Part shown: piece after piece, positions 25,549-34,410 of the stretch
Numbering within the stretch: the stretch's first letter is position 1
Layout: each line of letters begins with the position of its first letter
Source: Filimonas lacunae
GTDB lineage: Bacteria > Bacteroidota > Bacteroidia > Chitinophagales > Chitinophagaceae
Assembly (NCBI RefSeq): GCF_002355595.1
Contig: NZ_AP017422.1
Location: 2,108,001-2,172,000, forward strand
Length of the DNA stretch: 64,000 bases
Reading direction: 5' to 3'
Position numbers and translations under genes: made by a program
The notes under the pieces: generated by a model
What the model was told of the DNA's origin: nothing
Databases searched by the model: none
The model's input: the letters and a program-made list of their open reading frames with translations, nothing else

Positions 25549-25953
25549 TTACCAGTTAAATACCACATCCTGAACAATATCAGGGTGCAGGCTTTTGGCC
25601 ACAGGGCAGGTATGAGCCGCACGTTCCAGTATGGTTTTGTTTTTATCATCTATTACCAGGGTAGCAGGGAAGCTGAACACCACTTTCACCTGGCTAATAC
25701 GGCGCGGGTCGGCTGCCATTACTTTGGTGATAGATACAGTAGTGCCTTCCAGGTCAACTTCCATATCGCGGGCCTTGATTCCCATAATTGTTAACATACA
25801 GCTTCCCAAGGCGGTAGCTACCAGGTCTGTAGGGGAAAAACGTTCGCCTTTGCCCTGGTTATCTACCGGAGCATCTGTTTCAATGACGGTTTGACTCTGC
25901 AGGTGTCGGGCTTCAGTTCTTAGCTGTCCTTTATAAATTATTTCTGAAGTCAT
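25549..25953 (-). CDS. OsmC/Ohr family protein
   Basis: The 134-residue protein has the OsmC fold pattern: GERFSPTDLVATALGSCMLTIMGIKA with the first conserved Cys, and ILERAAHTCPVAKSL with the second, forming the peroxidatic thiol pair. These proteins reduce organic hydroperoxides in the cytoplasm. It stands alone on the minus strand and is divergent from the gene at 25998. Confidence 0.9.
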   Translation of the reverse strand: MTSEIIYKGQLRTEARHLQSQTVIETDAPVDNQGKGERFSPTDLVATALGSCMLTIMGIKARDMEVDLEGTTVSITKVMAADPRRISQVKVVFSFPATLVIDDKNKTILERAAHTCPVAKSLHPDIVQDVVFNW

Positions 25954-25997
25954 TGGATAAATTTTTGCCTAAATTTACGGCTATCAAATAATTCGTT

Positions 25998-26798
25998 GTG
26001 AAGAAAACCATTCTAGTTGCCCTGATGGGGCTTATTACGGTTGTTGTTTTTGGGCAGGATAAGAAGACTAAAGATCAGAAGAAAGAGGAACGGAAACAAC
26101 GTATTAACCAGTTGATAAAACAAGAAGAGGAGGGGGCCCTTATCTTCTCTAAACAAGGAGCTTTTGGTATTAAGCTAAACACTGACGGCTACGGTATTTT
26201 TTATGAACATGGTAAATACAAAACCATTACCCGCACGGATATATGGTGGATGGAGCTGGGCGAACACCAAAGCAATAAGCAGGAAAAAAGAACCAATTCG
26301 CTGGGAGGCTATTACATTGGCAACCCATATGTCTTCGGCAAACAAAATAATCTTTACCAGTTTAAATTAGGATTGGGCCAGCAACGTTTAATTGGCGGCA
26401 AAGGCAATAAAAACGGAGTGGCGGTGTCGGCTGTGTATGGCGGCGGTTTAATTGCCGGTATGTTAAAACCCTATTACCTGAGTGTGTACTACCCTAACGA
26501 AGGTGTTTCTAAAGATATCCGCTATACAGATGATCCTGTCAGTTTCCTGGATCCTACGCTAATTGATGGCGCCAGCGGACTTTTTAAAGGCTTTGGAAAA
26601 ATTAAATTTGTACCTGGTATTCATGCCCGTGCAGCCTTACGTTTCGATTATGGACGGTTTAATGAGCTGTTATCCGCCATTGAAATTGGGGTAAACGCCG
26701 AGTATTATACGCAGAATATGCCAATTATGGTGGGAGATACCGATAAGAAGTTTTTCTTCAACGGTTACGTTGCCCTGGTGTTTGGTAAGAGAAAGTGA
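25998..26798 (+). CDS. Secreted or outer-membrane protein of unknown function
   Basis: The start is a GTG at 25998, giving [20 protein letters not shown] as the signal peptide and 266 residues in all. A short charged coil ([24 protein letters not shown]) follows. The rest alternates aromatic and polar residues and ends in LVFGKRK, suggesting an outer-membrane beta-barrel. I do not recognise the family. Its stop is 16 bases before lipA, so the two may be cotranscribed, although lipA also has its own promoter-like box. Confidence 0.75.
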   Translation: MKKTILVALMGLITVVVFGQDKKTKDQKKEERKQRINQLIKQEEEGALIFSKQGAFGIKLNTDGYGIFYEHGKYKTITRTDIWWMELGEHQSNKQEKRTNSLGGYYIGNPYVFGKQNNLYQFKLGLGQQRLIGGKGNKNGVAVSAVYGGGLIAGMLKPYYLSVYYPNEGVSKDIRYTDDPVSFLDPTLIDGASGLFKGFGKIKFVPGIHARAALRFDYGRFNELLSAIEIGVNAEYYTQNMPIMVGDTDKKFFFNGYVALVFGKRK

Positions 26799-26808
26799 TT
26801 TAATTTTG
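26781..26808 (+). promoter_or_regulatory. Putative lipA promoter inside the end of the preceding gene
   Basis: TTTG (26781-26784), a 16-base spacer and a perfect TAATTTTG (26801-26808) lie just before the lipA ATG at 26815. The spacer is one base short of the usual range. The short distance would give an almost leaderless mRNA. Confidence 0.4.
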
Positions 26809-26814
26809 TTGATT

Positions 26815-27771
26815 ATGCAGGAATTACCGATAGTTACGAAGACGACGGAGGAAACGATAGTTACGGCGGATGGAAGGCCTAAAAAACCAAACTGGCTGCG
26901 TGTAAAACTGCCTATTGGCGAGAGCTATAAGCATGTTCGCGGCCTTGTTGATACCCATAAACTACATACCATTTGCGAAAGCGGCAACTGTCCTAACATG
27001 GGAGAGTGCTGGGGAGCCGGCACCGCTACATTTATGATATTAGGCAATACCTGTACACGTAGCTGCGGTTTTTGTGCCGTAGCCACCGGCAAACCGGATG
27101 CGGTGGACTGGGATGAGCCACAAAGGGTAGCGGAAGCGATTCACTTAATGAAAGTGAAGCACGCCGTTTTAACCAGTGTAGATAGAGACGAATTGAAAGA
27201 TGGCGGCTCTATTATCTGGTACAACACCATTAAAGCAGTAAAATCGCTGAATCCCGATACCACCCTGGAAACCCTGGTGCCTGATTTTAAAGGCCAGGTA
27301 GAGAATATCCAGCGCATTATAGATGCAGCGCCCGAAGTAGTGAGCCACAATATGGAAACTGTGGAAAGACTTACCCGCCAGGTGCGTATTCAGGCCAAAT
27401 ACAGACGTAGCCTGGAAGTGTTGAAAGTGTTAAAAGAAGGTGGTATGCGCACCAAAACCGGCCTTATGCTTGGCTTGGGCGAAACCAAAGACGAAATAGT
27501 ACAAACTCTGGAAGATCTGGCAGCTGTAAATGTAGATGTAATCACTTTAGGTCAATATTTACAACCTACTCAAAAGCACTTACCTGTTCATCGTTTTGTG
27601 CATCCCGATGAGTTTGCCGAACTGCGTGAAATAGGCTATCAACTGGGTTTTGATTATGTTGAAAGCGGTCCGTTGGTACGTTCTTCCTATCATAGCGAAC
27701 GCCATGTTTTTGAAGGTTATGGTCGTAAGAAGTGGATGGAAGAGAAGGAGGCTGGCATTGTTCTTGGGTAA
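26815..27771 (+). CDS. lipA: Lipoyl synthase
   Basis: The 318-residue radical-SAM enzyme starts at 26815; the frame extends to 26770 but that would overlap the previous gene. The auxiliary [4Fe-4S] cluster ligands are C54, C59 and C65 ([12 protein letters not shown]) and the radical-SAM cluster ligands are C80, C84 and C87 (CTRSCGFC). The C-terminal RSSYH segment carries the Ser ligand. It inserts two sulfurs into protein-bound octanoyl groups to form lipoate for 2-oxoacid dehydrogenases and the glycine cleavage system. No lipB gene is in the window. Confidence 0.96.
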   Translation: MQELPIVTKTTEETIVTADGRPKKPNWLRVKLPIGESYKHVRGLVDTHKLHTICESGNCPNMGECWGAGTATFMILGNTCTRSCGFCAVATGKPDAVDWDEPQRVAEAIHLMKVKHAVLTSVDRDELKDGGSIIWYNTIKAVKSLNPDTTLETLVPDFKGQVENIQRIIDAAPEVVSHNMETVERLTRQVRIQAKYRRSLEVLKVLKEGGMRTKTGLMLGLGETKDEIVQTLEDLAAVNVDVITLGQYLQPTQKHLPVHRFVHPDEFAELREIGYQLGFDYVESGPLVRSSYHSERHVFEGYGRKKWMEEKEAGIVLG

Positions 27772-27812
27772 TGAATAGCAAACACTATTATTCATTATAA
27801 AAGACTTTTCCT

Positions 27813-28133
27813 ATGAGCGTACAAAAAATTTTGGTTGGAGCATTATCTGGTGTTGTAGCTGGTGTTGCTATTGGTTTACTGGTAGCGCCTGCATCTGGCA
27901 AAGAAACACGCGGTAAAATTGCAGAAGGTGCAGATAACCTGAAAAGAAGAATTCGTCGTTTCAGAGGTTCGGCTGATGCAGAACTGGATGAACTGAAAGA
28001 GATATTTGAAAATGAGATAGATGGTTTAAAAGGCGATGTGCGTGAAAGAGTACTGAAATTAATTGAAGCCAGCAAAAACAGCTATCAGAATATTAAAAAT
28101 GGCCAGGAAAAAGAACCTGTAGTTCTGTCTTAG
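27813..28133 (+). CDS. YtxH domain-containing protein
   Basis: The 106-residue protein has an N-terminal Gly-rich transmembrane helix (ILVGALSGVVAGVAIGLLVAPASG), the KETRGKIAEGADNLKRRI motif of YtxH/gas-vesicle-like stress proteins, and an amphipathic helical tail. Function is not established; relatives are general stress-induced envelope proteins. A strong terminator follows. Confidence 0.88.
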   Translation: MSVQKILVGALSGVVAGVAIGLLVAPASGKETRGKIAEGADNLKRRIRRFRGSADAELDELKEIFENEIDGLKGDVRERVLKLIEASKNSYQNIKNGQEKEPVVLS

Positions 28134-28151
28134 TTATTTTACTACCGTATC

Positions 28152-28184
28152 AAAAGCCTGTTTACCGACGTAAACAGGCTTTTT
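28152..28184. terminator. Intrinsic terminator after the YtxH gene
   Basis: A perfect 14-bp stem (28152-28165 with 28170-28183) and a 4-base loop, ending in TTTTT. Confidence 0.88.
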
Positions 28185-28241
28185 GTTTATTATAACGGCT
28201 ATTATTACAGCCGTTTATTATTTTCAAACAAAATTGATGAT

Positions 28242-28643
28242 ATGTTTAGTCTCCACCGTAAAAAAACGGCGGTTGTGGTGAGCTTATGTGCCCTTGCCCT
28301 GTTAAGCATGGCTGCTTACAAACCCTCAGAACAACCCCGCAAAAGGAATTTAAAAATTCTACCCCAAAACATTAGTAAAGACAGTCTTGATCGCATTATG
28401 CGCGGCTTTAATGAAGCCCTGGGTGTAAAATGTGGCTTTTGTCATGCACCCAGCAAAGAAGGTGGCAGAATGGATTTTAGCAGCGATGAAAAGCATGAAA
28501 AAGAAACTACCCGTATGATGATGACTATGACTAACGAGATTAATAAAAAGTACTTTATGGATGATGTGGCTCCGGAAGACAGTGCCCGTTTTGCCAATAA
28601 AGTTACCTGTAATACCTGCCATAGGGGCAATACGATTCCTTAG
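28242..28643 (+). CDS. Small c-type cytochrome with two heme sites
   Basis: The 133-residue protein has an N-terminal signal or anchor (about residues 7-26) and two CxxCH heme-binding motifs, CGFCH near residue 65 and CNTCH near residue 126. The first region (ISKDSLDRIMRGFNEALGVKCGFCHAP) resembles the photosynthetic-reaction-center-cytochrome-like family common in Bacteroidota. It is probably a periplasmic or membrane-tethered electron carrier; the partner is unknown. It lies between two strong terminators, so it is monocistronic. Confidence 0.85.
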   Translation: MFSLHRKKTAVVVSLCALALLSMAAYKPSEQPRKRNLKILPQNISKDSLDRIMRGFNEALGVKCGFCHAPSKEGGRMDFSSDEKHEKETTRMMMTMTNEINKKYFMDDVAPEDSARFANKVTCNTCHRGNTIP

Positions 28644-28732
28644 TGGGGGAAGTATAGGAGAGAGGTGCGAGTGTTTAACAGAGAATGGAAAAGTGGTTGT
28701 GGAGATAAGAAACATGGGCAAATGGCATCTAA

Positions 28733-28771
28733 AAAAAGAGGGCAGGATTACTCAAATCCTGCCCTCTTTTT
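28733..28771. terminator. Bidirectional terminator between cytochrome and convergent gene
   Basis: A perfect 17-bp stem (28733-28749 with 28755-28771) and a 5-base loop, with T-tracts on both strands. Confidence 0.88.
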
Positions 28772-28800
28772 ATTCTCAATTGATAACTCTTTTAACTTTT

Positions 28801-29739
28801 CTACTTCTTCACCGGCGGTGCCGCTTTTTTTAGTCGTACGGCTTCGCTTTCCCGGAAGTTACTGGTAAGATTAATTTCGTAACGATGGGTTTTATCACTG
28901 ATGACCATTAAGGCTGCATTCGGTGGAATTTCACCCAGATTTTCAGCGAACATAATGATTTCATTATTGGCCGGGTTATCATCTACAAACACTTTAAATG
29001 TGATGGCTTTGCGGGTTTCCAACTGTTGCTTCAACTGAACCAGTTTGCCATTGTAGAACACCGAAACAGTATCGTGGTCAAACTCGCCATTATCGTATAA
29101 GTCAACCTTAACTGAGTCTTCTGTTACTTCCAGCTCTTTCACTACCTTTTTGGTACGCATGTTCAACTGTATCAATGCATCACGTTCCAATTTCAGGGTA
29201 GGAGACTCCAGTGGTTTAATCAACGTATCTTTTTCCTGTTGTTCAATGTCGTTTTCTACCAGGGTTTTAAACGGCACTTCTTTTAATAATTTGGTCAGGC
29301 GTATGCTGATAGGTGTACAGGTGTATTTGTGGTCTTCATCGCTCTGGAATGTGCCGGTAAGCGTGCTTTCAACACGGGATACCTTTAATGTAAATTCTCC
29401 CTCCATAGTACACTCCACGCCCATAGCCGCATCTACTGTCTGGTGGAATATGATAGGAATGAATTTTATTTTCAGCAGCCTTTTATCAGCATTGTAGGTG
29501 CCTTTGATTTTGTTGCTGAAATAACCGTTACGAAAGAAATAGTTAAACTCACCTGTGATGATATTGCCTTTTTGTTCTAAAATGAACTCGCACAGGTAGT
29601 TACTGGTGTTAGAGCTGGTGCTTACATTGCCAACGCCATACCATTTACCTTTAATGCTTTGTGCCTGAACTGAAACGGGAGTAAAAAGGTGAATAAACAC
29701 CAATGCCACCATGTAGAAACAAGTATACAAACATTTCAT
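28801..29739 (-). CDS. Secreted protein of unknown function, two-domain
   Basis: The 312-residue protein has a signal peptide ending SVQAQ. Residues ~27-150 form a beta-rich lipocalin-like part (IKGKWYGVGNV, GEFNYFF, GTYNADKRLLKI). The C-terminal ~110 residues contain VDLYDNGEFDHDTVSVFYNGKLV and ENLGEIPPNAALMVI, a segment I have seen in other Bacteroidota secreted proteins but cannot name. There is no catalytic motif. It is probably periplasmic or on the surface. Confidence 0.75.
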   Translation of the reverse strand: MKCLYTCFYMVALVFIHLFTPVSVQAQSIKGKWYGVGNVSTSSNTSNYLCEFILEQKGNIITGEFNYFFRNGYFSNKIKGTYNADKRLLKIKFIPIIFHQTVDAAMGVECTMEGEFTLKVSRVESTLTGTFQSDEDHKYTCTPISIRLTKLLKEVPFKTLVENDIEQQEKDTLIKPLESPTLKLERDALIQLNMRTKKVVKELEVTEDSVKVDLYDNGEFDHDTVSVFYNGKLVQLKQQLETRKAITFKVFVDDNPANNEIIMFAENLGEIPPNAALMVISDKTHRYEINLTSNFRESEAVRLKKAAPPVKK

Positions 29740-29804
29740 GCCTGAAAAGTGGTTTTGCGGAATTATTCAAGAATCATGCTAACAATCGTAACCCGTAACA
29801 GTAA

Positions 29805-30242
29805 CTATTGGTAACGTTTCATTTCCCTGTCGTTATCTCTCTGTTTGATGGTATCGCGTTTGTCGTAAAGCTTTTTGCCTTTACCCAAACCTATTTCCAC
29901 TTTAACCAGGTTTTTCTCGTTTAAAAATACACGAAGAGGAACAATAGTATATCCCTTTTCTTTCATTTTTAACGTAAGTTTCTTGAGTTCTCTTTTGGTA
30001 AGCAACAGTTTACGGTCGTGAACCGCAATGTGGTTATTGGTAGTGCCCAGTTTGTATTCGGCAATGTATAAACCTCGTACCCATAATTCGCCATCGTCAA
30101 ATAGACAAAAGGCGTCGTTAAAGCTAACTTTTCCGTCTCTTATACTTTTTACTTCGGTGCCCAGCAGTACTATTCCTGCTACATATTTATCTTCTATGTA
30201 GTAGTGAAAATACGCCTGCCTGTTATTCATTTCTTTAGCCAT
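29805..30242 (-). CDS. smpB: SsrA-binding protein SmpB
   Basis: The 145-residue protein has the SmpB core: NRQAYFHYYIEDKYVAGIVLLGTEVKSIR, FNDAFCLF, a basic C-terminal tail (GLGKGKKLYDKRDTIKQRD) and the family's usual length. It delivers tmRNA to stalled ribosomes. The tmRNA gene is not in the window. It lies downstream of accD with a hairpin terminator between them. Confidence 0.95.
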   Translation of the reverse strand: MAKEMNNRQAYFHYYIEDKYVAGIVLLGTEVKSIRDGKVSFNDAFCLFDDGELWVRGLYIAEYKLGTTNNHIAVHDRKLLLTKRELKKLTLKMKEKGYTIVPLRVFLNEKNLVKVEIGLGKGKKLYDKRDTIKQRDNDREMKRYQ

Positions 30243-30251
30243 GCTATATAA

Positions 30252-30277
30252 AAAACCATCCCGCCTTCAGGGGCGGG
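30252..30277 (-). terminator. Terminator between accD and smpB
   Basis: Read on the minus strand, CCCGCC and GGCGGG (30272-30277 and 30260-30265) form a stem followed by ATGG and a run of T. It ends accD transcripts but also falls in the short leader of smpB. Confidence 0.6.
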
Positions 30278-30303
30278 AAGGTGCAAAATTTATACCGGCC
30301 GGT

Positions 30304-31236
30304 TTAACCCTGGAATAAGGTTATTACCTGGGCCAGTTTATCTTTCAGAACTTTTCTGTCTACAATAAAGTCTAAGAAACCATGTTCCAGTAAAAACTCA
30401 CTGCGCTGGAATCCAGGAGGGAGGTCTTTTTTAATGGTCTCTTTAATTACACGCGGTCCGGCAAAACCAATTAAGGCGCCTGGTTCGGCAATGTTTAAGT
30501 CGCCCAGCATACCAAAGCTGGCTGAGATACCACCAAAGGTAGGATCGGTCATCAGCGAAATAAAGGGCAAGCCTGCATCACTTAACTGCGATAATTTACC
30601 GGATGTTTTTGCCAGCTGCATTAAGCTGAAGGCGCTTTCCATCATACGGGCACCGCCACTTTTGGATATTACCAGGTAAGGGAGTTTGTGCTCGATGCAA
30701 TAATCTACTGCACGGGCAAATTTCTCACCCATTACACTACCCAACGATCCGCCAATGAATTCGAAATCCATAGCCGCTACCACCAGCCCTTTGCCATGCA
30801 CATTACCGGAAGCAACACGCATACTGTCTTTCAGGTCGGTTTTGGAATGAATTTCGTCCAGGCGTTTCTGGTAAGGTTTCAGATCGGTAAAACCTAAAAA
30901 GTCCTTGCTATATATATCTTCAAACAGCGTGGTAAATTCCTGCTCGTCAAAAAGGAGGTCGAAGTATTCTTCGCTGCCAATGCGGTGGTGGTAGTTACAT
31001 TTGGGACATACGTACAAACTTTCTTCCAGTTCGGTAGTAGTACAGATGTAATTACACTCCGGGCATTTGCTCCATAATCCCTCGGGAGTTTCCTTCTTTT
31101 CCGATGTGGAAGTGTGGATACCCTTGCTAAATCTTCTGAACCATCTTTCCTTGGCCTCACCAGAGTCAGAATGCGGGTTCGCGTTATTGTCAGCTTCACC
31201 AGCCAGGTTCGATTCAAAATCTTCTTCTTTTTTCAT
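30304..31236 (-). CDS. accD: Acetyl-CoA carboxylase, carboxyltransferase subunit beta
   Basis: I start at the ATG at 31236 (310 residues), because the -7 box at 31270-31277 places transcription start downstream of the earlier in-frame ATG at 31272. An acidic N-terminal extension (about 45 residues) precedes the zinc ribbon, CPEC-x16-CPKC. The carboxyltransferase domain follows with GGSLGSVMGEKFARA, SGGARMMES and FGGISASFGMLGD. With AccA it transfers the carboxyl group from carboxybiotin to acetyl-CoA, the first step of fatty-acid synthesis. The strongly acidic start is unusual but lies outside the conserved core. Confidence 0.94.
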   Translation of the reverse strand: MKKEEDFESNLAGEADNNANPHSDSGEAKERWFRRFSKGIHTSTSEKKETPEGLWSKCPECNYICTTTELEESLYVCPKCNYHHRIGSEEYFDLLFDEQEFTTLFEDIYSKDFLGFTDLKPYQKRLDEIHSKTDLKDSMRVASGNVHGKGLVVAAMDFEFIGGSLGSVMGEKFARAVDYCIEHKLPYLVISKSGGARMMESAFSLMQLAKTSGKLSQLSDAGLPFISLMTDPTFGGISASFGMLGDLNIAEPGALIGFAGPRVIKETIKKDLPPGFQRSEFLLEHGFLDFIVDRKVLKDKLAQVITLFQG

Positions 31237-31269
31237 CCGAAATTTTAATTTAAAAAGAGGGTCGGGGAG

Positions 31270-31277
31270 CAAAAATA
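31270..31277 (-). promoter_or_regulatory. -7 promoter box of accD
   Basis: On the minus strand it reads TATTTTTG, followed by CTCCCC, similar to the ferredoxin and valS boxes. It helps fix the accD start at 31236. Confidence 0.45.
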
Positions 31278-31320
31278 AGCAGTTTGCGCTATTATGGTAA
31301 AACCTGTGTCATTTATTTGG

Positions 31321-31352
31321 TTTGAATGTTCGTGTTTAATGCGTTTATTTTG
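31321..31352 (+). promoter_or_regulatory. Promoter of the aldolase gene
   Basis: TTTG (31321-31324), a 20-base spacer and TTATTTTG (31345-31352; one mismatch to TAnnTTTG) precede the ATG at 31405 by 52 bases. Confidence 0.5.
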
Positions 31353-31404
31353 CACCGCTTAGTGTATGGTAAGCTTTTTATTCTAAAACTAAAAAATTTT
31401 TAAA

Positions 31405-32472
31405 ATGGCCAAGTACAGTGCCGGCGTGTTGCACGGCGAAGAATTAGCAGCTTTATATGACGATGCAAAGAAGAATAAATTTGCACTACCTGCTGTAAAC
31501 GTAATTGGTACCAACTCTATTAACGCCGTTCTGGAAACCGCTGCCAAGGTGCAGTCTCCCGTAATTATCCAGTTTAGCAATGGTGGCGCCCAGTTTTTTG
31601 CTGGTAAGGGTATGCCTAACGACAAATTACAGGCAAATATTGCCGGTGCCGTAAGCGGTGCTTTACACGTACACAACGTAGCTAAATACTATGGTGTACC
31701 TGTAGTTTTACATACCGACCACGCTGCTAAAAAGTGGTTACCCTGGATCGACGGCTTAATTGCTGCCGGTGAAGATTTTAAAGCTAAAAACGGTCAGCCC
31801 CTGTTCAGCTCACACATGTTAGACCTGAGCGAAGAGCCACTGCACGAAAACATTGAAATTTCAGTTGAATACTTCAAGAAAATAGCCAAACTGGGTATGA
31901 GCATTGAAGTAGAACTGGGTGTTACCGGTGGTGAAGAAGATGGTGTGGACAACTCTGGTGTTGAAAACTCTAAATTATATACACAGCCTTCAGAAGTTGC
32001 TGAAACTTATGAAGCTTTAGGTAAAATAAGCCCGCTGTTTACCATTGCGGCTTCTTTTGGTAACGTACATGGTGTTTACAGCCCGGGTAACGTAGAATTA
32101 CGTCCTGACATCCTGAAAAACAGCCAGACTTACATCCAGGAGCATTTCAAAACTGGCGACAAGCCAGTGAGCTTTGTGTTCCATGGCGGTAGCGGTTCTC
32201 CTAAAAACCAGATTGCTGAAACACTGGACTACGGTGTTATCAAAATGAACATTGATACCGATATGCAGTGGGCATTCTGGGAAGGCGTTTTAGGCTTCTA
32301 CAAAAAGAACGAAGGTTATTTGCAAGGCCAGCTGGGTAACCCGGAAGGTGCTGATAAGCCTAACAAGAAGTTCTACGATCCACGTGTTTGGTTAAGAAAA
32401 GGCGAAGACACTTTTGTTTCCCGTTTAGAAGAAGCATTTACCGACTTAAACTGTATCGGTAAAAACAAATAG
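31405..32472 (+). CDS. fbaA: Class II fructose-bisphosphate aldolase
   Basis: The 355-residue protein is a class IIA aldolase: HTDHAAKK supplies the catalytic D105 and zinc ligand H106, IEVELGVTGGEEDGVDN is the characteristic active-site loop, and HGGSGS and NIDTDMQWAFWEG bind phosphate. It cleaves fructose-1,6-bisphosphate to dihydroxyacetone phosphate and glyceraldehyde-3-phosphate. It is monocistronic between its own promoter and a hairpin, as expected for a highly expressed glycolytic gene. Confidence 0.96.
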   Translation: MAKYSAGVLHGEELAALYDDAKKNKFALPAVNVIGTNSINAVLETAAKVQSPVIIQFSNGGAQFFAGKGMPNDKLQANIAGAVSGALHVHNVAKYYGVPVVLHTDHAAKKWLPWIDGLIAAGEDFKAKNGQPLFSSHMLDLSEEPLHENIEISVEYFKKIAKLGMSIEVELGVTGGEEDGVDNSGVENSKLYTQPSEVAETYEALGKISPLFTIAASFGNVHGVYSPGNVELRPDILKNSQTYIQEHFKTGDKPVSFVFHGGSGSPKNQIAETLDYGVIKMNIDTDMQWAFWEGVLGFYKKNEGYLQGQLGNPEGADKPNKKFYDPRVWLRKGEDTFVSRLEEAFTDLNCIGKNK

Positions 32473-32535
32473 TTTTTGTGGAATCCATCGTTTGTAGCCG
32501 CAAGGCTGCGGACCATTGGATTTACCAATAGTAAG

Positions 32536-32578
32536 AACAGCGTCTGTACATCCCCGTATGTCAGGCGCTGTTTCTTTT
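32536..32578 (+). terminator. Intrinsic terminator after the aldolase gene
   Basis: An 11-bp stem with one T-G pair (32536-32546 with 32562-32572), 15-base loop, followed by TCTTTT. Confidence 0.65.
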
Positions 32579-32641
32579 ATAACATTTCGCCTTCTTTTTT
32601 GGTAACTAACAAATGTTATCTTTACTAAAATTGATTGACAT

Positions 32642-33826
32642 ATGGATAAAAGAACGGTATATATAGTTTCAGCAGTGCGTACACCTATGGGAAGCTTTGG
32701 AGGAACGCTGAAAGATTTTTCTGCCACCCGCCTGGGAGCTATTGCTATTAAAGCAGCAGTGGAAAAAGCAGGTATTCAACCCAACCAGGTGCAAGAAGTA
32801 TTAATGGGCTGTGTACTACAGGCCAACCTGGGGCAAGCCCCGGCACGTCAGGCAGCCAAATTTGCGGGTTTGCCTGATTCGGTTATCTGCACCACAGTAA
32901 ATAAAGTATGCGCCAGTGGTATGAAGGCCATTGCCCAAGGCGCTCAAAGCATATTGTTGGGTGATGCGGATGTTATAGTGGCCGGCGGTATGGAAAGCAT
33001 GAGCAATGTGCCTTATTATTCTACCCAAACCCGCTGGGGCAACAAATACGGAGATATTTCACTCACCGATGGCTTGTCTAAAGATGGCCTTACGGATGTG
33101 TACCATCAATATGCTATGGGCAATGCGGCGGAATTATGCGCCAGTGAATGCCATTTTAGCCGGGAAGACCAGGATGCTTTTGCTATAGAAAGTTATAAGC
33201 GTAGCCAAAACGCCTGGGAAAACGGAAAATTTACCGAAGAAGTAGTACCAGTTCCTATTCCACAGCGGAAAGGCGATCCGGTACTGTTTAGTCGTGATGA
33301 AGAACCATTTAATGTGAAATTTGACAAGATACCAGAGCTAAAACCTGCTTTTCAAAAGGATGGTACAGTAACTGCCGCTAATGCCAGCACCATGAATGAT
33401 GGCGCAGCAGCGGTAGTGCTCATGAGCAAAGAAAAGGCAGATGAACTGGGAATAAAACCCCTTGCCATCATCCGCAGCTATGCTGATGCTGAGCAAGCCC
33501 CTGAGTGGTTTACCACCACACCGGCACTGGCGGTGCCTAAGGCAGTAGCCAAAGCAGGGCTTCAAATGAATGATGTGGATTATTTTGAGTTAAACGAAGC
33601 CTTTTCTGTGGTAGGGCTGGCTAATATTCAAAAGATGGGCTTAAACGCTGCCAAAGTAAATACGAATGGTGGCGCTGTGGCGTTAGGGCATCCACTGGGT
33701 GCCAGCGGAGCACGCATTATTGTTACCCTTATCAACGTATTACGCCAGAATGGTGCTAAAACCGGGGCGGCTGGTATTTGTAATGGCGGCGGTGGTGCCA
33801 GTGCCATGGTAGTAGAGCTTGCATAG
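32642..33826 (+). CDS. Acetyl-CoA acetyltransferase (thiolase)
   Basis: The 394-residue thiolase has the acyl-accepting Cys C90 in NKVCASGMKA, H350 in ALGHPLGASGAR and the second catalytic Cys C380 in CNGGGGASA, plus NEAFSV. The length fits tetrameric biosynthetic thiolases (AtoB/PhaA-like). It condenses two acetyl-CoA to acetoacetyl-CoA or runs the reverse reaction; no other beta-oxidation gene is adjacent to say which. It is monocistronic between two terminators. Confidence 0.93.
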   Translation: MDKRTVYIVSAVRTPMGSFGGTLKDFSATRLGAIAIKAAVEKAGIQPNQVQEVLMGCVLQANLGQAPARQAAKFAGLPDSVICTTVNKVCASGMKAIAQGAQSILLGDADVIVAGGMESMSNVPYYSTQTRWGNKYGDISLTDGLSKDGLTDVYHQYAMGNAAELCASECHFSREDQDAFAIESYKRSQNAWENGKFTEEVVPVPIPQRKGDPVLFSRDEEPFNVKFDKIPELKPAFQKDGTVTAANASTMNDGAAAVVLMSKEKADELGIKPLAIIRSYADAEQAPEWFTTTPALAVPKAVAKAGLQMNDVDYFELNEAFSVVGLANIQKMGLNAAKVNTNGGAVALGHPLGASGARIIVTLINVLRQNGAKTGAAGICNGGGGASAMVVELA

Positions 33827-33842
33827 GCATATATGAAATAAC

Positions 33843-33894
33843 AAAGTGTAAGTGAATGGCTTGCTTTTAGAAGAAGGCTATTTACTTACACTTT
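33843..33894. terminator. Bidirectional terminator between thiolase and AhpD-like gene
   Basis: An 11-bp stem (33843-33853 with 33884-33894), followed on the plus strand by T-rich sequence, lies between convergent genes. Confidence 0.7.
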
Positions 33895-33903
33895 TCATTT
33901 TTA

Positions 33904-34347
33904 TTATTTCTGTAAAGCAGGTTGCATATGTGTGCTAATGCCTATCCTGTTCCAGGCATTGATAATAATGGTTGCCATAATTACATCAGCAGTTACTGCT
34001 TCCCCCAATACTTCCACCGCTTTATCGTAAGTGGCATCAGATACATGATTGCTGATGAGGGTTACTTCTTCTGTAAGGGCTAATATGGACTGTTCCTGTT
34101 CTGTAAAAAAAGGAGTGTCGCGCCAGGCAGTAAGTGCATATAATCTTTGTTCTGTTTCGCCATACTTGCGGGCGTCTCTTGTATGCATATCAATACAATA
34201 AGCACAACCATTTATTTGAGAAGCCCTTGTTTTTATCAGTTCTTTCTGAATGGGAGTAAGGCTGGTTTTTTCCATGTAAGAGTCAAAAGCAATCATGGCT
34301 TTATAGGCTTCTGGTGCAACTTTTCCAATTAACATTCTCTGTTTCAT
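33904..34347 (-). CDS. Carboxymuconolactone decarboxylase / AhpD-like alkylhydroperoxidase
   Basis: The 147-residue all-helical protein has the AhpD-type redox motif CAYCIDMHTRDARK (CxxC-x3-H-x3-A). These proteins reduce peroxides or recycle peroxiredoxin with the CxxC pair. It lies downstream of a Crp/Fnr-type regulator on the same strand. Its 103-base leader region contains a Fnr-like dyad (34411-34426) and a promoter-like pair, so it is probably a direct target of that regulator. Confidence 0.88.
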   Translation of the reverse strand: MKQRMLIGKVAPEAYKAMIAFDSYMEKTSLTPIQKELIKTRASQINGCAYCIDMHTRDARKYGETEQRLYALTAWRDTPFFTEQEQSILALTEEVTLISNHVSDATYDKAVEVLGEAVTADVIMATIIINAWNRIGISTHMQPALQK

Positions 34348-34380
34348 AAATTAAGTTTTTGTGTTACTGATTTTGTAACC

Positions 34381-34407
34381 CAAAGTTGCAGCCAGATGGC
34401 GCTTCAA
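34381..34407 (-). promoter_or_regulatory. Putative promoter of the AhpD-like gene
   Basis: On the minus strand, TTG (34405-34407), a 16-base spacer and CAACTTTG (34381-34388; one mismatch to TAnnTTTG) lie 34 bases before the ATG. The suboptimal boxes fit a promoter that needs an activator. Confidence 0.4.
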
Positions 34408-34410
34408 AAA

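Noticed and set aside
27788-28075. 95-codon minus-strand frame over the YtxH gene
   Set aside because: Ser/Ile/Pro-rich shadow of YtxH codons; the plus-strand gene has a clear membrane helix and family motif.
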